Of a DNA stretch of 64,000 nucleotides, positions 36,828 to 47,391 are shown in pieces. Numbering within the stretch: position 1 is the stretch's first letter; each line of letters begins with the position of its first letter. Source of the DNA: Epiperipatus broadwayi (lineage: Eukaryota > Onychophora > Udeonychophora > Euonychophora > Peripatidae). Location of the stretch: assembly GCA_028023455.1 (NCBI GenBank), contig JAQFVV010000012.1, positions 7,290,499-7,354,498 on the forward strand, read 5' to 3'. The notes below the pieces were generated by a model. It ran no database searches. It had not been told where the DNA came from and saw only the letters and a list, made by a program, of their open reading frames with translations. The translations under genes were made by a program, and so were the position numbers.

Positions 36828-39800
36828 CTTAAGTGTAACAAGATATATAATCAGCTTGCTTGATGAATTAAAAATTTGAAGATTGAGTTTAGCAAGAAAA
36901 CATTTAAACTCTTTATAGACTTTATTGATAATGAAGTATGATCCTGTGCTATCTTGTTAGAAAATCAATACTGGTTGTATAACACTAGAAAAGAGAAGAA
37001 TAAGCTATTGGTGAGATGGAATCGATAGAGAAATTAGAGAAAAAATTTTGTAGAAATATTTATACATTGACAGAGAAGTATGAAGAAGCAGAAGTAGAAA
37101 GCATAACAGAGCATTATAGTCAATTATCAGAAGAGATTACATGTAAGTTATTAACGTTATAATAATTTGTGAGAGAAGTGATTATCTTAATTGAAGACAT
37201 CCATATAAAGTTACATAGTACAGGGATTTTGTGTTGTTTACAAATGACAATGGAATTAATGCTTCGGAAAAATCATGATTCATTATTAAAGTTGATGTGA
37301 TGCCATTTCTATAACCATGAACTATTTTTTTTAATACCTTATAATCAATATGTAACATTATCAATCTCAGGTTATTAAACTCATGCAGGGTATTCCCATT
37401 GTTATCATTAACTATCAGTGTTATATATTTCAACTGTTGGTGCATTTAAATGCAATTTGAAATATGGAGTAGCAAGATAGTATGAAAGGCTGTAACCATA
37501 TTTTTTAAAAATATATTCAACGTTATATGTTGTTAATATCAATATTTTCCAATGCGCTGTCTAATTTTGAACATTTCTATAACATTTAATATGAAAATGA
37601 CCTCCTATATCTAGTATAATGTGTATTTAAAATGATTGATAAAATCTTTATTTGTTTAGGTTTGTGTGTCTTTCTATTTGATCTTGTATATAGATATATG
37701 AGCTGAGTAATATAAATATTTGCCTTAGTAAAAAATGGATGCCCAGCATTGTACATTAAGTTTTTATTATATAAATATAATATTAAACCATATCAGATAC
37801 AAACATTATATATCTGTTCAGAATTAAGAAACAAGAAGTCATCTAAGATTACAAATTTAATAATGCATAAAAATGAATACAAATAAAAAAAAATTGATTA
37901 AATTAAAATTTCCAAAATGCATCTTTGGAAAAACATTATTCTTATTTATATATGTAATTATTTTCATATATATATATATAACATCACAAACGCAGTTGAA
38001 ATATTTTAAATTTTCAAAAATGTATCTTTGAAAAAGACATTTTTATTTATATCTTTTAATTATTCTTGGCTTTATACATGTAATTCCATGAAAGAAATTT
38101 AGATAAATTTCAAGTCTTACATATATATAAAATATAAGCAAAAAAATTTTTCCCCTTATACACACACACAGACAAATCAATTAAATATATATGAAATACA
38201 TAATAACTCCTTAAATATTACTTAAATTATGCAATTATTATATAGTAATAAATGAAGATTATTGCTAGAAATAAAAAAGTCTTATCTGAGCAGTACCACG
38301 TATTGAAATCCATTTGTTACTACTTTAGAAAAAAAATCCAAGGATTACAACCAGATCATCCACAAATAATGTTGATTGTGATTGCATTTGTTAAGCATTA
38401 ATATTGGAAGTTTGCAGAACCAGAATTTCATATTTTTGAAGAACAATCATAAATTGAAAGTAATTTTACAGCTACTCTCATAATGTTCTTCCTGAAACAG
38501 CAATCATCCATTTTTTAAAAATTATATTCCTTTGCTTATAATTAATATTCATAACCAGAGAAATGCAAACACCATTATTTGATATTGCCAATTAGGTGTG
38601 TTTTTAAACAAGCATTAATTAACAAATGGTTTTTAGTATAAAGAGTTACCCTATTGATAGTTCATTTATAACATTTTTTTGCCAACAAAAGAACATTTAC
38701 ATTTCAAATTAGGCAGTCATCACTTCCTTTAAAAATCTCTTAAGGATCCTGATAATTTATATCCCATAAGTTTTTTTTGGTTATACAAGAACAAAATATT
38801 TTATCATGCATTCTGATAGAATAATATAGCATGCTTCAAATAAATAAGCGACATATATATATCAAATGTATCAGTCAAGATATAACTTTTCAAAAATCAA
38901 ATAATAAATGATGACAAAATAATTTATTTAATTTCATTAACTTTTATTTGTTTTATTTTAAAAGCAAAAATCACTTATATTTATGCACATATTTGTTTTC
39001 TTCTAAAGAGTGGCTCAAAAGTTACAAAGGAGATTTGAAATCGTAATATTTTTTTTGCTCATTGTTATTTTTCCCCCAAATTAAAATTATTTTTTTTTTA
39101 CATTGTGAACTTTTTTAAAATTAATTTGCAGAATGTGTATTATGAGGAATTGCATTAACAAAGAAATAAAAGTAAAGAAAAGCAATAAATCTTAAAATAA
39201 TGTTTACTAATTTCTATGATTTTAAATTTGTGAAGTTGAGAAGATAGAAACCATTGATTAACAATTTGTTGTAAAGATGGTAGAAGTTGATTCAATTTAT
39301 CCTATTTCTCTTGCAGCTTTATGTTTGAGTCATTTGTATCTTTTCTCTACTGATACATGATTCATTTTGTATGCTACCACATTGTTTTTTTATTTATTAT
39401 CATCAAATATTATGCAATGAAATTTCAAACAAAAAATGAAGGCTATAATATTTCCTTAATGTATAATGTTTATTTGATATATGCTGTATTGCAGTTTGGA
39501 CAAATAATTAATATAAAATTATATAATAAATATCTCTAGCAATAATTTTTTTGCATTTCTAATCAAGAAAACCTTTAGGTTTTGCACTTAAAAGTTATTA
39601 CTTTATCTGTATTTCTAGATTTTAGTCTCTCTGTTTATTTAAAAAATAAATAAATAGCAGAGTAATATACTTTCATTTTTACTGAACAATAAAATTTAAA
39701 AAAAAAAAAGTTTTTGTCTACAATTTAAAAAAAAAAAATCTATTAACATATTTTATTTTGCATCTTATTATAAGAAAATAACATGGACGTGTGTAATAAT

Positions 39801-40338
39801 AATACTTATTTATATATGCATGTAACAAATTAATAAATGGGATTAATTCCTTGTGCTCTAATAACTGAAGAAGCAAGTTAGTGTTGGTGTTGCTAGGTAA
39901 CTATCAATTAGTATTAAGCTAACTAATTTGTTCTAGTAGTCCACAATTTTTTTTTGTTTCCAGTTTACTTAATTTTATTCAATAATATTAACTTATTATT
40001 TTGATTAATTTAAATAGAATTACTATTTAATTTTTTATTGTTCTGAAAAAAATAAACATTTGATTTCCTTTGTTACATTGCCTAAATGTTTATTAGTTTT
40101 CTGTTTAGTTTTGTTAAGTATTTCTACATTATTTGCCTTGCCCCCCCCCCCCCCACTTAATTTATTGTTAATAGAAAGATAGTAAAAAAATAATTTTCAA
40201 ATTAAATATATTTCACAGCAATATTTTATAATCCTTTAAAATATATACTGCATTGCTGATACTGTAAAAAAATTTAAGAATCATAGATTAGTAGTAATCT
40301 TTTTTATGTATATGTCTGAAAAATATATAAATATACAT
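36828..40338 (+). other. A+T-rich intron with one weak exon candidate
   Basis: Mostly A+T-rich sequence. It holds the candidate exon at 37016-37142 (listed separately), poly-A and poly-T runs, and a C-run of about 15 at 40140-40155. The frames at 37182-37445 (minus) and 39357-39539 (plus) are not recognisable. Confidence 0.4.
37016..37142 (+). CDS. Possible alternative first exon (tentative)
   Basis: An ATG with a favourable start context (GTGAGATGG), preceded in frame by TAA at 37001-37003, opens a 42-codon frame. It begins MESIEKLEKKFCRNIYTLTE, is rich in Glu and Lys, and runs up to a strong splice donor, GTAAGT, at 37143. The donor phase is 1, which would join the phase-1 acceptor at 43831. 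Against it: frames this short arise by chance in such DNA, and Glu/Lys-rich strings also occur in LINE linkers. I do not recognise the peptide, and no promoter was identified. Confidence 0.25.
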
Positions 40339-40752
40339 ATCCTTATAATTGCTGCAGAAAGGAGTTTGCTGTTAACTGAAAGGAGACTTTTTAATTCCTC
40401 TTGGAGACCTTAAAGGAACTGAGCAGGACAAATTCCTAATGTCCATTCCATAACATTTTTGTCATTGCAACTGTTATTACTGGGTGATTATTCATATGGA
40501 ATACAAACATGAATGAGCTGCCACCATGCATTAGCCAGCGTGGTGAATTTATTGGCTTTTTACCTCTGAGTTTAAGATCAGGAAATACCATGGGCTTTCT
40601 ACTCAGTTGCCTGATAAGGCAGATGAATGTGTGTGAATGAAAATTTTTTTTCTAATAGATATATACAATCATGACAGACAAAAAAAAAATCATGGCCCTT
40701 ATTTCTAGGATGCTGTAAAGTCACCAGCCAAGGCAGTAGTTGGTGGGCAAAG

Positions 40753-41570
40753 GTGGAGAGTGCTAAGAATCCCCTGATTGTGGACCCAGGCTGCCATTTG
40801 ATGATGACTTTTTATTTAGGTACTTACAACTGCAGATCACTTTCAAGTGAAGGAAGATTGCAAGAATTGGAAGAAGAACTGTCTCATATTAAATGGGACA
40901 TTATTGGACTTTGTGAAGTTAGAAGAAAAGGTGAAGAGACAATTGATTTAAAAAATGGACATGTACTCTGCTACAAAGGCACAAATATTGGAAGTACAAG
41001 TGGAGTAGGATTCATTATAAATAAAAAGTGGAAGAACAACATTGTGGAGATTGATGGTGTATCGGACAGAGTGGCAAGATTAGTTATACAACTTAATAGC
41101 AGATACCAAATGCAAATAATTCAGGTTTATGCCCCAACAAGTTCTCATAGTGATGAAGTAGTAGAAGATTTTTATATGGATGTACAAAAGGCTTTTGATC
41201 AGAGTAAACAACATTTTAAAATTGTTATGGGAGACTTTAATGCTAGAATTGGTAAACAAATGAAAGATGAAAGTGCTGTAGGTAATTTTGGTTATGGTAA
41301 TAGAAATGAGAGAGGACATAGACTTGTGGAGTTTGCAGAAAAAGAAAAACTTTATATTATGAATTTTTTTTTGAGAAAAATGTTAAAAGGAAATGGACAT
41401 GGAAGCATCCAAATGAAGGTACAGCAGAATTGGATTATATTTTGACTAACAGAAAATACATATTTCAAGATTGTAATGTTCTTAATAAATTTAACACAGG
41501 AAGTGATCATCGATTAGTAAGATGTAAGATACATGTTAATGCAAAACTAGAGACACAAAAATTATTAAGA
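40753..41570 (+). pseudogene. RTE endonuclease domain (craniofacial development protein 2-like)
   Basis: The frame 40753-41445 begins MESAKNPLIVDPGCHLMM and soon reaches the first EEP block, LGTYNCRSLSSEGRLQELEE. IIGLCEVRRKGEE, with the catalytic Glu, comes next. IQVYAPTSSHSDE and VMGDFNARIG are the central blocks. After a frameshift at about 41410-41440 the domain ends in another frame with LDYILTNRKYIF and TGSDHRLVRCKI, whose SDH is the catalytic end. The endonuclease nicks target DNA so that its 3' end can prime reverse transcription. In many animals this domain is annotated as craniofacial development protein 2-like. Confidence 0.9.
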
Positions 41571-42950
41571 AAAACAATATTTACAGTTGATATTCCTAAT
41601 CTTCAGAAACATTCTAATGAATTTAAATTAGAACTTACAAATCAGTTTCAAGTATTAGTAGATTTTGAACATGATTCAGATTTGAATGAAATTAATAGGA
41701 AAATAACTGATACACTTTTAAAAACTGCAACAAAGATAGCTGGTAGAAAAAAGCAGCAATTGACCAATAAAATTTCTACTGAGACTAGAGAATTTATGAA
41801 GAAAAGAAGGAATATGAAGATATATAAAAATGATGCATTAAAAAGGATTGAATATCTCAAATTTTGTAAAATGGTGTGAAAAAGAGTTGATAATGATATA
41901 AGAAAGTATAATTGTGAACTAGCAAGGAAAGCTATAGAAGAGAATAAAAGTCTCAAGAGAGTAAAACAATATTTTGGTATTGGTAGGAAATTTATATCTG
42001 CAATAAGAAAAAAAGATGGAACTATTACTAAAAAGAGAGATGACATCATGAAATGGGTAGAAGAGTTCTATCAAGAATTATATAGTAATAAAGAACAAGT
42101 ACCTCCTACATCTATTATATCTTCTGAATTGCCCAGGATTTTAAATGAAGAAGTGAGACATGCAATTAAATTTATGAAGAAAGGAAAAACTCCAGGTAAT
42201 GATGGAATTATAATCTATATATTAAAAGAAGCAGGTGAAGAAATAGAAAATTTTTTATCAAAGTTATATACCAAATGTCTAAATGATAAAGATGTACCAG
42301 ATGATTGGAAGAATGCAGTATTAATATTTAAAAAAAGTGATAAAGAAGATATTAGAAATTACAGATCTATCAGCCTTTTATCAGTTTTATACAAACTTTT
42401 TACCAAGAAGAACATTGGATTTCAACCAACCAAGAGAACAAGCTGGATTTAAAAGTGGTTTTAGTACAGTAGATCATATCCAAATATTGAGAGAAGTTAT
42501 AGAAAGGACCAATAAATAGAGTTGCCATTATGCTTTGGATTTGTAAATTATGAAAAGGCATTTGATTCTATAAGCATTTCTTCAGTGATTAAAGCATTGG
42601 ATCATCAAGGTATAGATGCCAGGATATTGTCATATTCTGAAGAATATTTATAAAAATGCAACTGCAACAATTATATTACATAATGATACTAGGAAGGTTA
42701 ACATTGAGAAGGGTGTAAGACAGGGTGACTCCATATCTCCAAAACTTTTTACAGCAGTGCTGCAAGAAGTATTTTGTGGATTAAAATGGGAAACTAAAGG
42801 AGTAAAAGTAAATGGAGATTATTTAAGTCATTTAGATTTTGCAGATGATGTAGTTGTTTTTGCAAATAATGCTTTAGAGCTACAGGAAATGTTGCAAGAG
42901 TTATCAGATGAAAGTAGGACCTAAAGGTAAATGTTAAAAAGACTAAAGTA
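41570..42950 (+). pseudogene. RTE linker and reverse transcriptase domain
   Basis: After a lysine-rich linker (open to 41877, where TGA interrupts it) the polymerase starts at about 42048. [18 protein letters not shown] is at about 42185-42235. [14 protein letters not shown] comes next. [12 protein letters not shown] is reached after a frameshift, at about 42448-42482. FVNYEKAFDSI, motif A, is near 42540-42572. GVRQGDSISPKLFTAVL, motif B, is near 42710-42760. LDFADDVVVFANN, motif C, is near 42832-42870. All catalytic aspartates are still readable, but at least four frame breaks separate them. Confidence 0.9.
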
Positions 42951-43595
42951 ATGTTCAATGGATTTTCTCAAAAGATGAAAATAAAGATTGATTATGATGA
43001 GTTAGAAGAAGTTAACAACTACAAATATCTTGGTCAGATTATTACTACAGATGGAAACATAATGGATGAAATTAATCATAGAATTAAATTGGTTGGAGTG
43101 CTTTTGGTAGAAATAACTTGATACTAAAAGGAAATATGCCTATGTGTTTGAAAAGAAAGTTTTTTAATAAATGTGTTTTACCAGTTCTTACTTATGGATC
43201 TGAGACTTGGATACTTAATAGAAGAGCAATACAGAGACTTCAGACCACTCAAAGAAGTATGGAGAGATGCATGTTAGGAGTAAAAAGAAGAGATCAAAAA
43301 TGAAAAAATTGGGTAAGAGAACAAACAGGTGTTACTGACATTGTTGAAAGAATTAAAAGACTGAAATGGAGTTGGACTGAACATATTGTTAGAAGAAATG
43401 TTAATAGATGGACTATTGAAATTTTAAACAGGATTCTAAGAGATTGTAGAAGACTCAGAAAGAGACCACATATGAGATGGATGGATGAAATAAGAAAGTG
43501 TACAGTGATGATGCGGAAAAGAGGGGCTAGAGATCAGAGAAAATGGATTGAACTTGGAGAGACTTTCATCCTGCAGTGGATTGATAATAGTTGAC
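42950..43595 (+). pseudogene. RTE polymerase thumb and C-terminal region
   Basis: YKYLGQIITTDG at about 43020-43055 and KCVLPVLTYGSETWILN at about 43170-43222 (the YGSETW block) are standard for RTE proteins. Then come QRSMERCMLGVKRRDQ and, after a stop at 43301, the basic C-terminal segment with RMRWMDEIRK-like sequence near 43470-43500. It ends just before the GATGAT tail. Confidence 0.8.
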
Positions 43596-43830
43596 GACGA
43601 AGGTGATGATGATGATCCTTGTAATTATAGAATAATGGTGTAGTTATAATTTTATTGGCAAGTTCATTTTAATGCATATCATTTACAAATTTACGAACTT
43701 GTAATTTAATTTTTATGTGGTCAGTTTTGATAGTTTGCGTTAAGAATTTTGACTATATTAGTGATAGATTCAGAATTAAAATAATTGTGTTTAAATAATA
43801 GTTCTGTTTATTTATTTTATTTTTTTTTAG

Positions 43831-43919
43831 CTGAGAATTTCCCACCCCTTCTCCAATCACTTTTCCCTCCTGTTCTCAATTTAGAAATGCTTAAAAATGA
43901 GCAATTACATAGTGATTAA
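43831..43919 (+). CDS. Terminal coding exon of the host gene
   Basis: A T-rich tract ending TTTTTTTTAG (43821-43830) forms a strong acceptor. From 43831, two bases complete a split codon and the frame then reads ENFPPLLQSLFPPVLNLEML, KNEQLHSD and the stop TAA at 43917-43919. The entry phase is 1, matching the donor of the exon at 9497-9619, so the first residue would be Ala (G + CT). The proline- and leucine-rich sequence is unlike any transposon protein here. It begins about 200 bp after the RTE insertion. The protein is not recognised. The 3' UTR would start at 43920. Confidence 0.6.
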
Positions 43920-45165
43920 ATATATAATTTTTAAACAATTAAAATGGCAAGAAAAGTATAACAGCTCGAGTCTTTTGATCAAAGTAATATTTTTGTTCTC
44001 TCTCTTCATCCTCTTTTTCTCACTGTGGTACCCATCCTGAAAAAAATTTTTTTTAGCCATTCATTTTCTGCATCATATAATTTATTGTATCTTTCTTTGT
44101 GGAACATGTTTAAAAAAAAGAAGTCTACCTCCATATTGCACTCACATTTTATAAAGAAAATTTCTTTCATTATATATATGTGAATTCATACACAGACAGA
44201 AATTCATGTATGTTCAATGCTCATCTTTTTTTCCATTACCTGTTTTTTTAATAGTAAAAAACTTAGATCACTTATTAAATCTAAGATAATTGGACCAATT
44301 TTTGAATGCAGCAAGTGCAGTCTATTAAAAATAGTTCTGTCTGTGATATTGATGCTAGCATTTTATCGTATGTGTGAATGGTTTCACAGTCATCTGAAAG
44401 AAATAAATGAGAAGTGATTAGAACTATTTACTGCTTTATCAATATATATATAGCAGAAAATAAATCCAATTCTTAAAAAAAATAATTGTTAAAAGTCTGT
44501 TTTCGTATTTTTTATGTGTATATATATACGAGTTGATAAATAAACTATGGGCTCAGTGCCTATAGATTCATGGCACATCTTTTACTAGAAGTGGAGGTTG
44601 CATGATATAATCATATTTTTTTTTTACAATCAATAAATTTCACTTAGTTGACTATCTCAAATTACCCTTGTCCCGTTTTAATTTTTCACCTCTGAGGTAA
44701 TCAATTTTAAAATTCAAACTTATTTGTGAAATATTTTGTTTATACTTAAAAGTTAAAATTGCTAAGTAGAAATTATTATTTCATATGTGGTTTTTACATA
44801 AATTAATAGTTATACCAATTATAATTGGAAATTTGAAGAAACTTTAGATAAGATAACCCTTCATGTCCTAAATTTTATTTGTGTAATTCTTATTTTTATA
44901 AAAATATATAAAATATTAATCTCTTAATTGGCAATGTTAATTTTAAAGCATAAACTAAAGATATTTTAAACAATTACTTTTTATACTTTATTGTATATTG
45001 TATATTCTTTATTGTATATTTTTTGTGTAAACAATTTACATATTGTAAGTTGACCCTAGCTTAAGATCTATTTGACATAACCAATAATTAATCTTGTAAA
45101 TACAGAATTAAAAACAGTTTCACTATATTACATATAATTTTGTATCAAGTATGTGTGTAATGCGT
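43920..45165 (+). other. Probable 3' untranslated and downstream region
   Basis: A+T-rich sequence after the predicted stop codon. AATAAA at 44400-44405 and 44459-44464 are possible polyadenylation signals. The 66-codon frame at 44217-44417 lies here and is not recognised. No other gene is seen. Confidence 0.4.
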
Positions 45166-46450
45166 TTTTTTTTTTTTATCAAGACATTTTATTGTGAGCT
45201 CAATGAATTACTTTATTGCAATAACAGAGTTATGTTGTTAACAGACACTATAATAAAAGTTACATAACCCAATACCAATGGTCTGGGCATAAAAAATCAA
45301 CTGTTCAATCACTAATTGTCCATTGCTACAAGGCTCCATGTAGCATTGTAGATTTTTTGTTGGCGCTAATTTTTCATCTCTGTTTCTGATGGCCTGAAGT
45401 TTTGCCAGAAGTAATTTCTTATGGTCAACCAAGGTATGGCCATAAATGAATGCACACCTTGTTGACCAATAGGCAAACAACAGAAATGTTATGATTCTTA
45501 TGGATGGAAAGATCCTGTTGGATATGCTAGAAATCAGTCTGGTGAGGAGAGGCACTCTATATGGATACAATAAAGTTTTGGTCCCATTGGAGTGATGTAC
45601 AATGGCTCAGAATATGTATTATTGTGTCATCATTCCATTTACATAAAGGGCAGACCGGGTCTAAGCATGAGAACTCTCTATGATAGACCAGAACATGGCA
45701 TGTGGGTAGAGCACTCAGGTTTAATTTAATCAAAAAATTTCTGTTCGAGATATCACTGTTTAAACTTTTTTAATGATTGAATGATTGGGAAGTGTTAGCA
45801 GTGATGAGATTGGGGGGATTTTTTCGTTAATTAGGAGGTGTCCATCCCACTACATAATTTTTTGTCAGTTAACCTGTATAGGCAGAGGGATAATTTTTTC
45901 AATATTTAACAATAAGGATGACAACCATCTCCTCATGGGAAGAGGAGGGTGTCTGTAGGACAAACATATCAAGCATGATGCTTCCAGAAAATGGTGAGAT
46001 AGGATAAGGATGGTGTTATGTGTACTCTGAAAACAAAAGATTAAAACAGTGCAATAATAGCCCATTGAGTTTTGTGTGTCTATGGAGACCCCTCAGGCTG
46101 ATGGTCATGGTCTTGCCCTTCCACATAAGTCTTGCACATAGTGAATTTATCTTTCTAATGAATCTTTGGGAAAAATTAATAATCAGCATGTAATAAAAGA
46201 TCCTTGGGAACACCAGGATGATGAGCAGTGAAGTTTTTGCATATAGTGACAAATAAATTTTGGATATTGAATCAGTGGTTTTTTGGATCGAGAGAAGGGA
46301 GTCCTGTATGGTTCTCCTCATTGCAAGGGGTGAGTTAGTAGATTGGGGAGCCCAGAAATTTTTGGGACATGGCTGTGAAAGGAGAGAGTAATCTGAATTA
46401 ACAAAGCTGTCATAGAATATTTGTAGATTGTAGTTTTATCCATAGTAGAT
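45166..46450 (-). pseudogene. L1/Tx1-like LINE fragment, C-terminal half, minus strand
   Basis: The polymerase thumb region reads ISKIYLSLYAKTSLLIILVF, then INSLCARLMWKGKTMTISLR, at about 46100-46270, in the pattern of L1-type proteins (FIWKGKKPRISL). A zinc-binding reverse-transcriptase end domain follows at about 45600-45665: CPLCKWNDDTIIHILSHC. The last open frame is 45238-45570. The 3' end has AATAAA on the minus strand at about 45189-45194, followed by a poly(A) tail (T-run at about 45166-45178 on the plus strand). The element is truncated at its 5' side near 46450 and frameshifted at about 46030 and 45850-45570. No clear target duplication was seen. Confidence 0.8.
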
Positions 46451-47391
46451 CATCTTATAAATAATAGCTGATATGTAATAGAATTTCAAGAGTAAGTGCT
46501 AGAAATTATAATTTATACTCACTTTTAAATTAATTTCTATAGAAAGATCTTGTAATGTAGTGATTAAAGGACCAGCCTACCAGTTTTCCTATTTACAGTG
46601 AATTTCATAAATTTTCAGTTAACTAAAGTTTAAAGAGCTAAAAATTTAAATATATGATGTAAAATGGCTTTTTTTTAAAAAAAAAAAAAAGAAGAAAAGT
46701 TTCTGAATATAGATCATTTTCTCATTATAAATCTATTTCTTTTTTACCACTTTCCAATCTATAATCATCAAATCATTCTTTTAGCACTGATAACTGCTTT
46801 TTCTTTAGTTTTTAATATCTTATTCTCATAATTGCTGTTCTCATCATTTAAGCATAATCAAAGATAAAGAAAAATTTCTTTTTCATTTTTGTTAGCTTTA
46901 TATTTGTTCCAATCTCTGTACAATTTATCCTGTTCATTTTCAATATCTTACAGTCCAAAAGTAATTATTCAATTTTTTCCCTCCTATCTGTACATAATCC
47001 ATATATAGTCCAAATTTTTGTTGTAACCAAACATTTCATTCCACCCTTATATAATAGAGTTTTTCTATTGTTCTCATATGTTCTACCATATTTTTTTGTA
47101 TTTATTATTTTTATTTAACTAAACATTCTTTTTTAATATTTAGATTTATTTCCTATTAACTTTATTTTTTCCCTCTAATTGATATTCTTTTTTTTCACAT
47201 CTCATAATTATAGAACTGTAATTATATTTTCTATATATTTATCTTATTTCTTATATGAATTAACTAAAATAATTTGTTTATCTCCTAACTTTGTTTGTTA
47301 TAAAATTGTTCAAGACTACATTGTTTGTTTAATATGTAGTCCGATAAAACACTATTTTTATTAATCTACTTTTCATCATTGATATGAGTGG
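46451..47391. other. A+T-rich sequence, no gene seen
   Basis: Pyrimidine-rich, A+T-rich sequence, especially 46740-47340, with no coding segment recognised. A possible old minus-strand element cannot be excluded. Confidence 0.4.

Larger units (their letters stand above)
40339..43626 (+). mobile_element. Full-length RTE-clade LINE with target duplication
   Basis: ATCCTTATAATT at 40339-40350 and ATCCTTGTAATT at 43615-43626 match at 11 of 12 bases and bound an element of 3264 bp (40351-43614), the usual size for RTE LINEs. The 3' end is a (GATGAT)n run directly before the duplication, also typical of RTE. About 400 bp of 5' leader comes before the single polyprotein. The protein is split by stops and frameshifts. 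It lies on the same strand as the host exons, just upstream of the last exon. Confidence 0.9.

Noticed and set aside
40140-40155. The C-run as a regulatory or quadruplex-forming element.
   Set aside because: It is a single homopolymer without flanking structure, most likely slippage or an assembly artefact.
41080-42049. Minus-strand open frames of 79 and 133 codons.
   Set aside because: They lie opposite the RTE endonuclease and linker on the plus strand and have only low-complexity hydrophobic sequence.
44217-44417. A 66-codon frame as an additional exon or small protein.
   Set aside because: It lies downstream of the predicted stop, its start is in a T-rich stretch, and no homology or splice border supports it.
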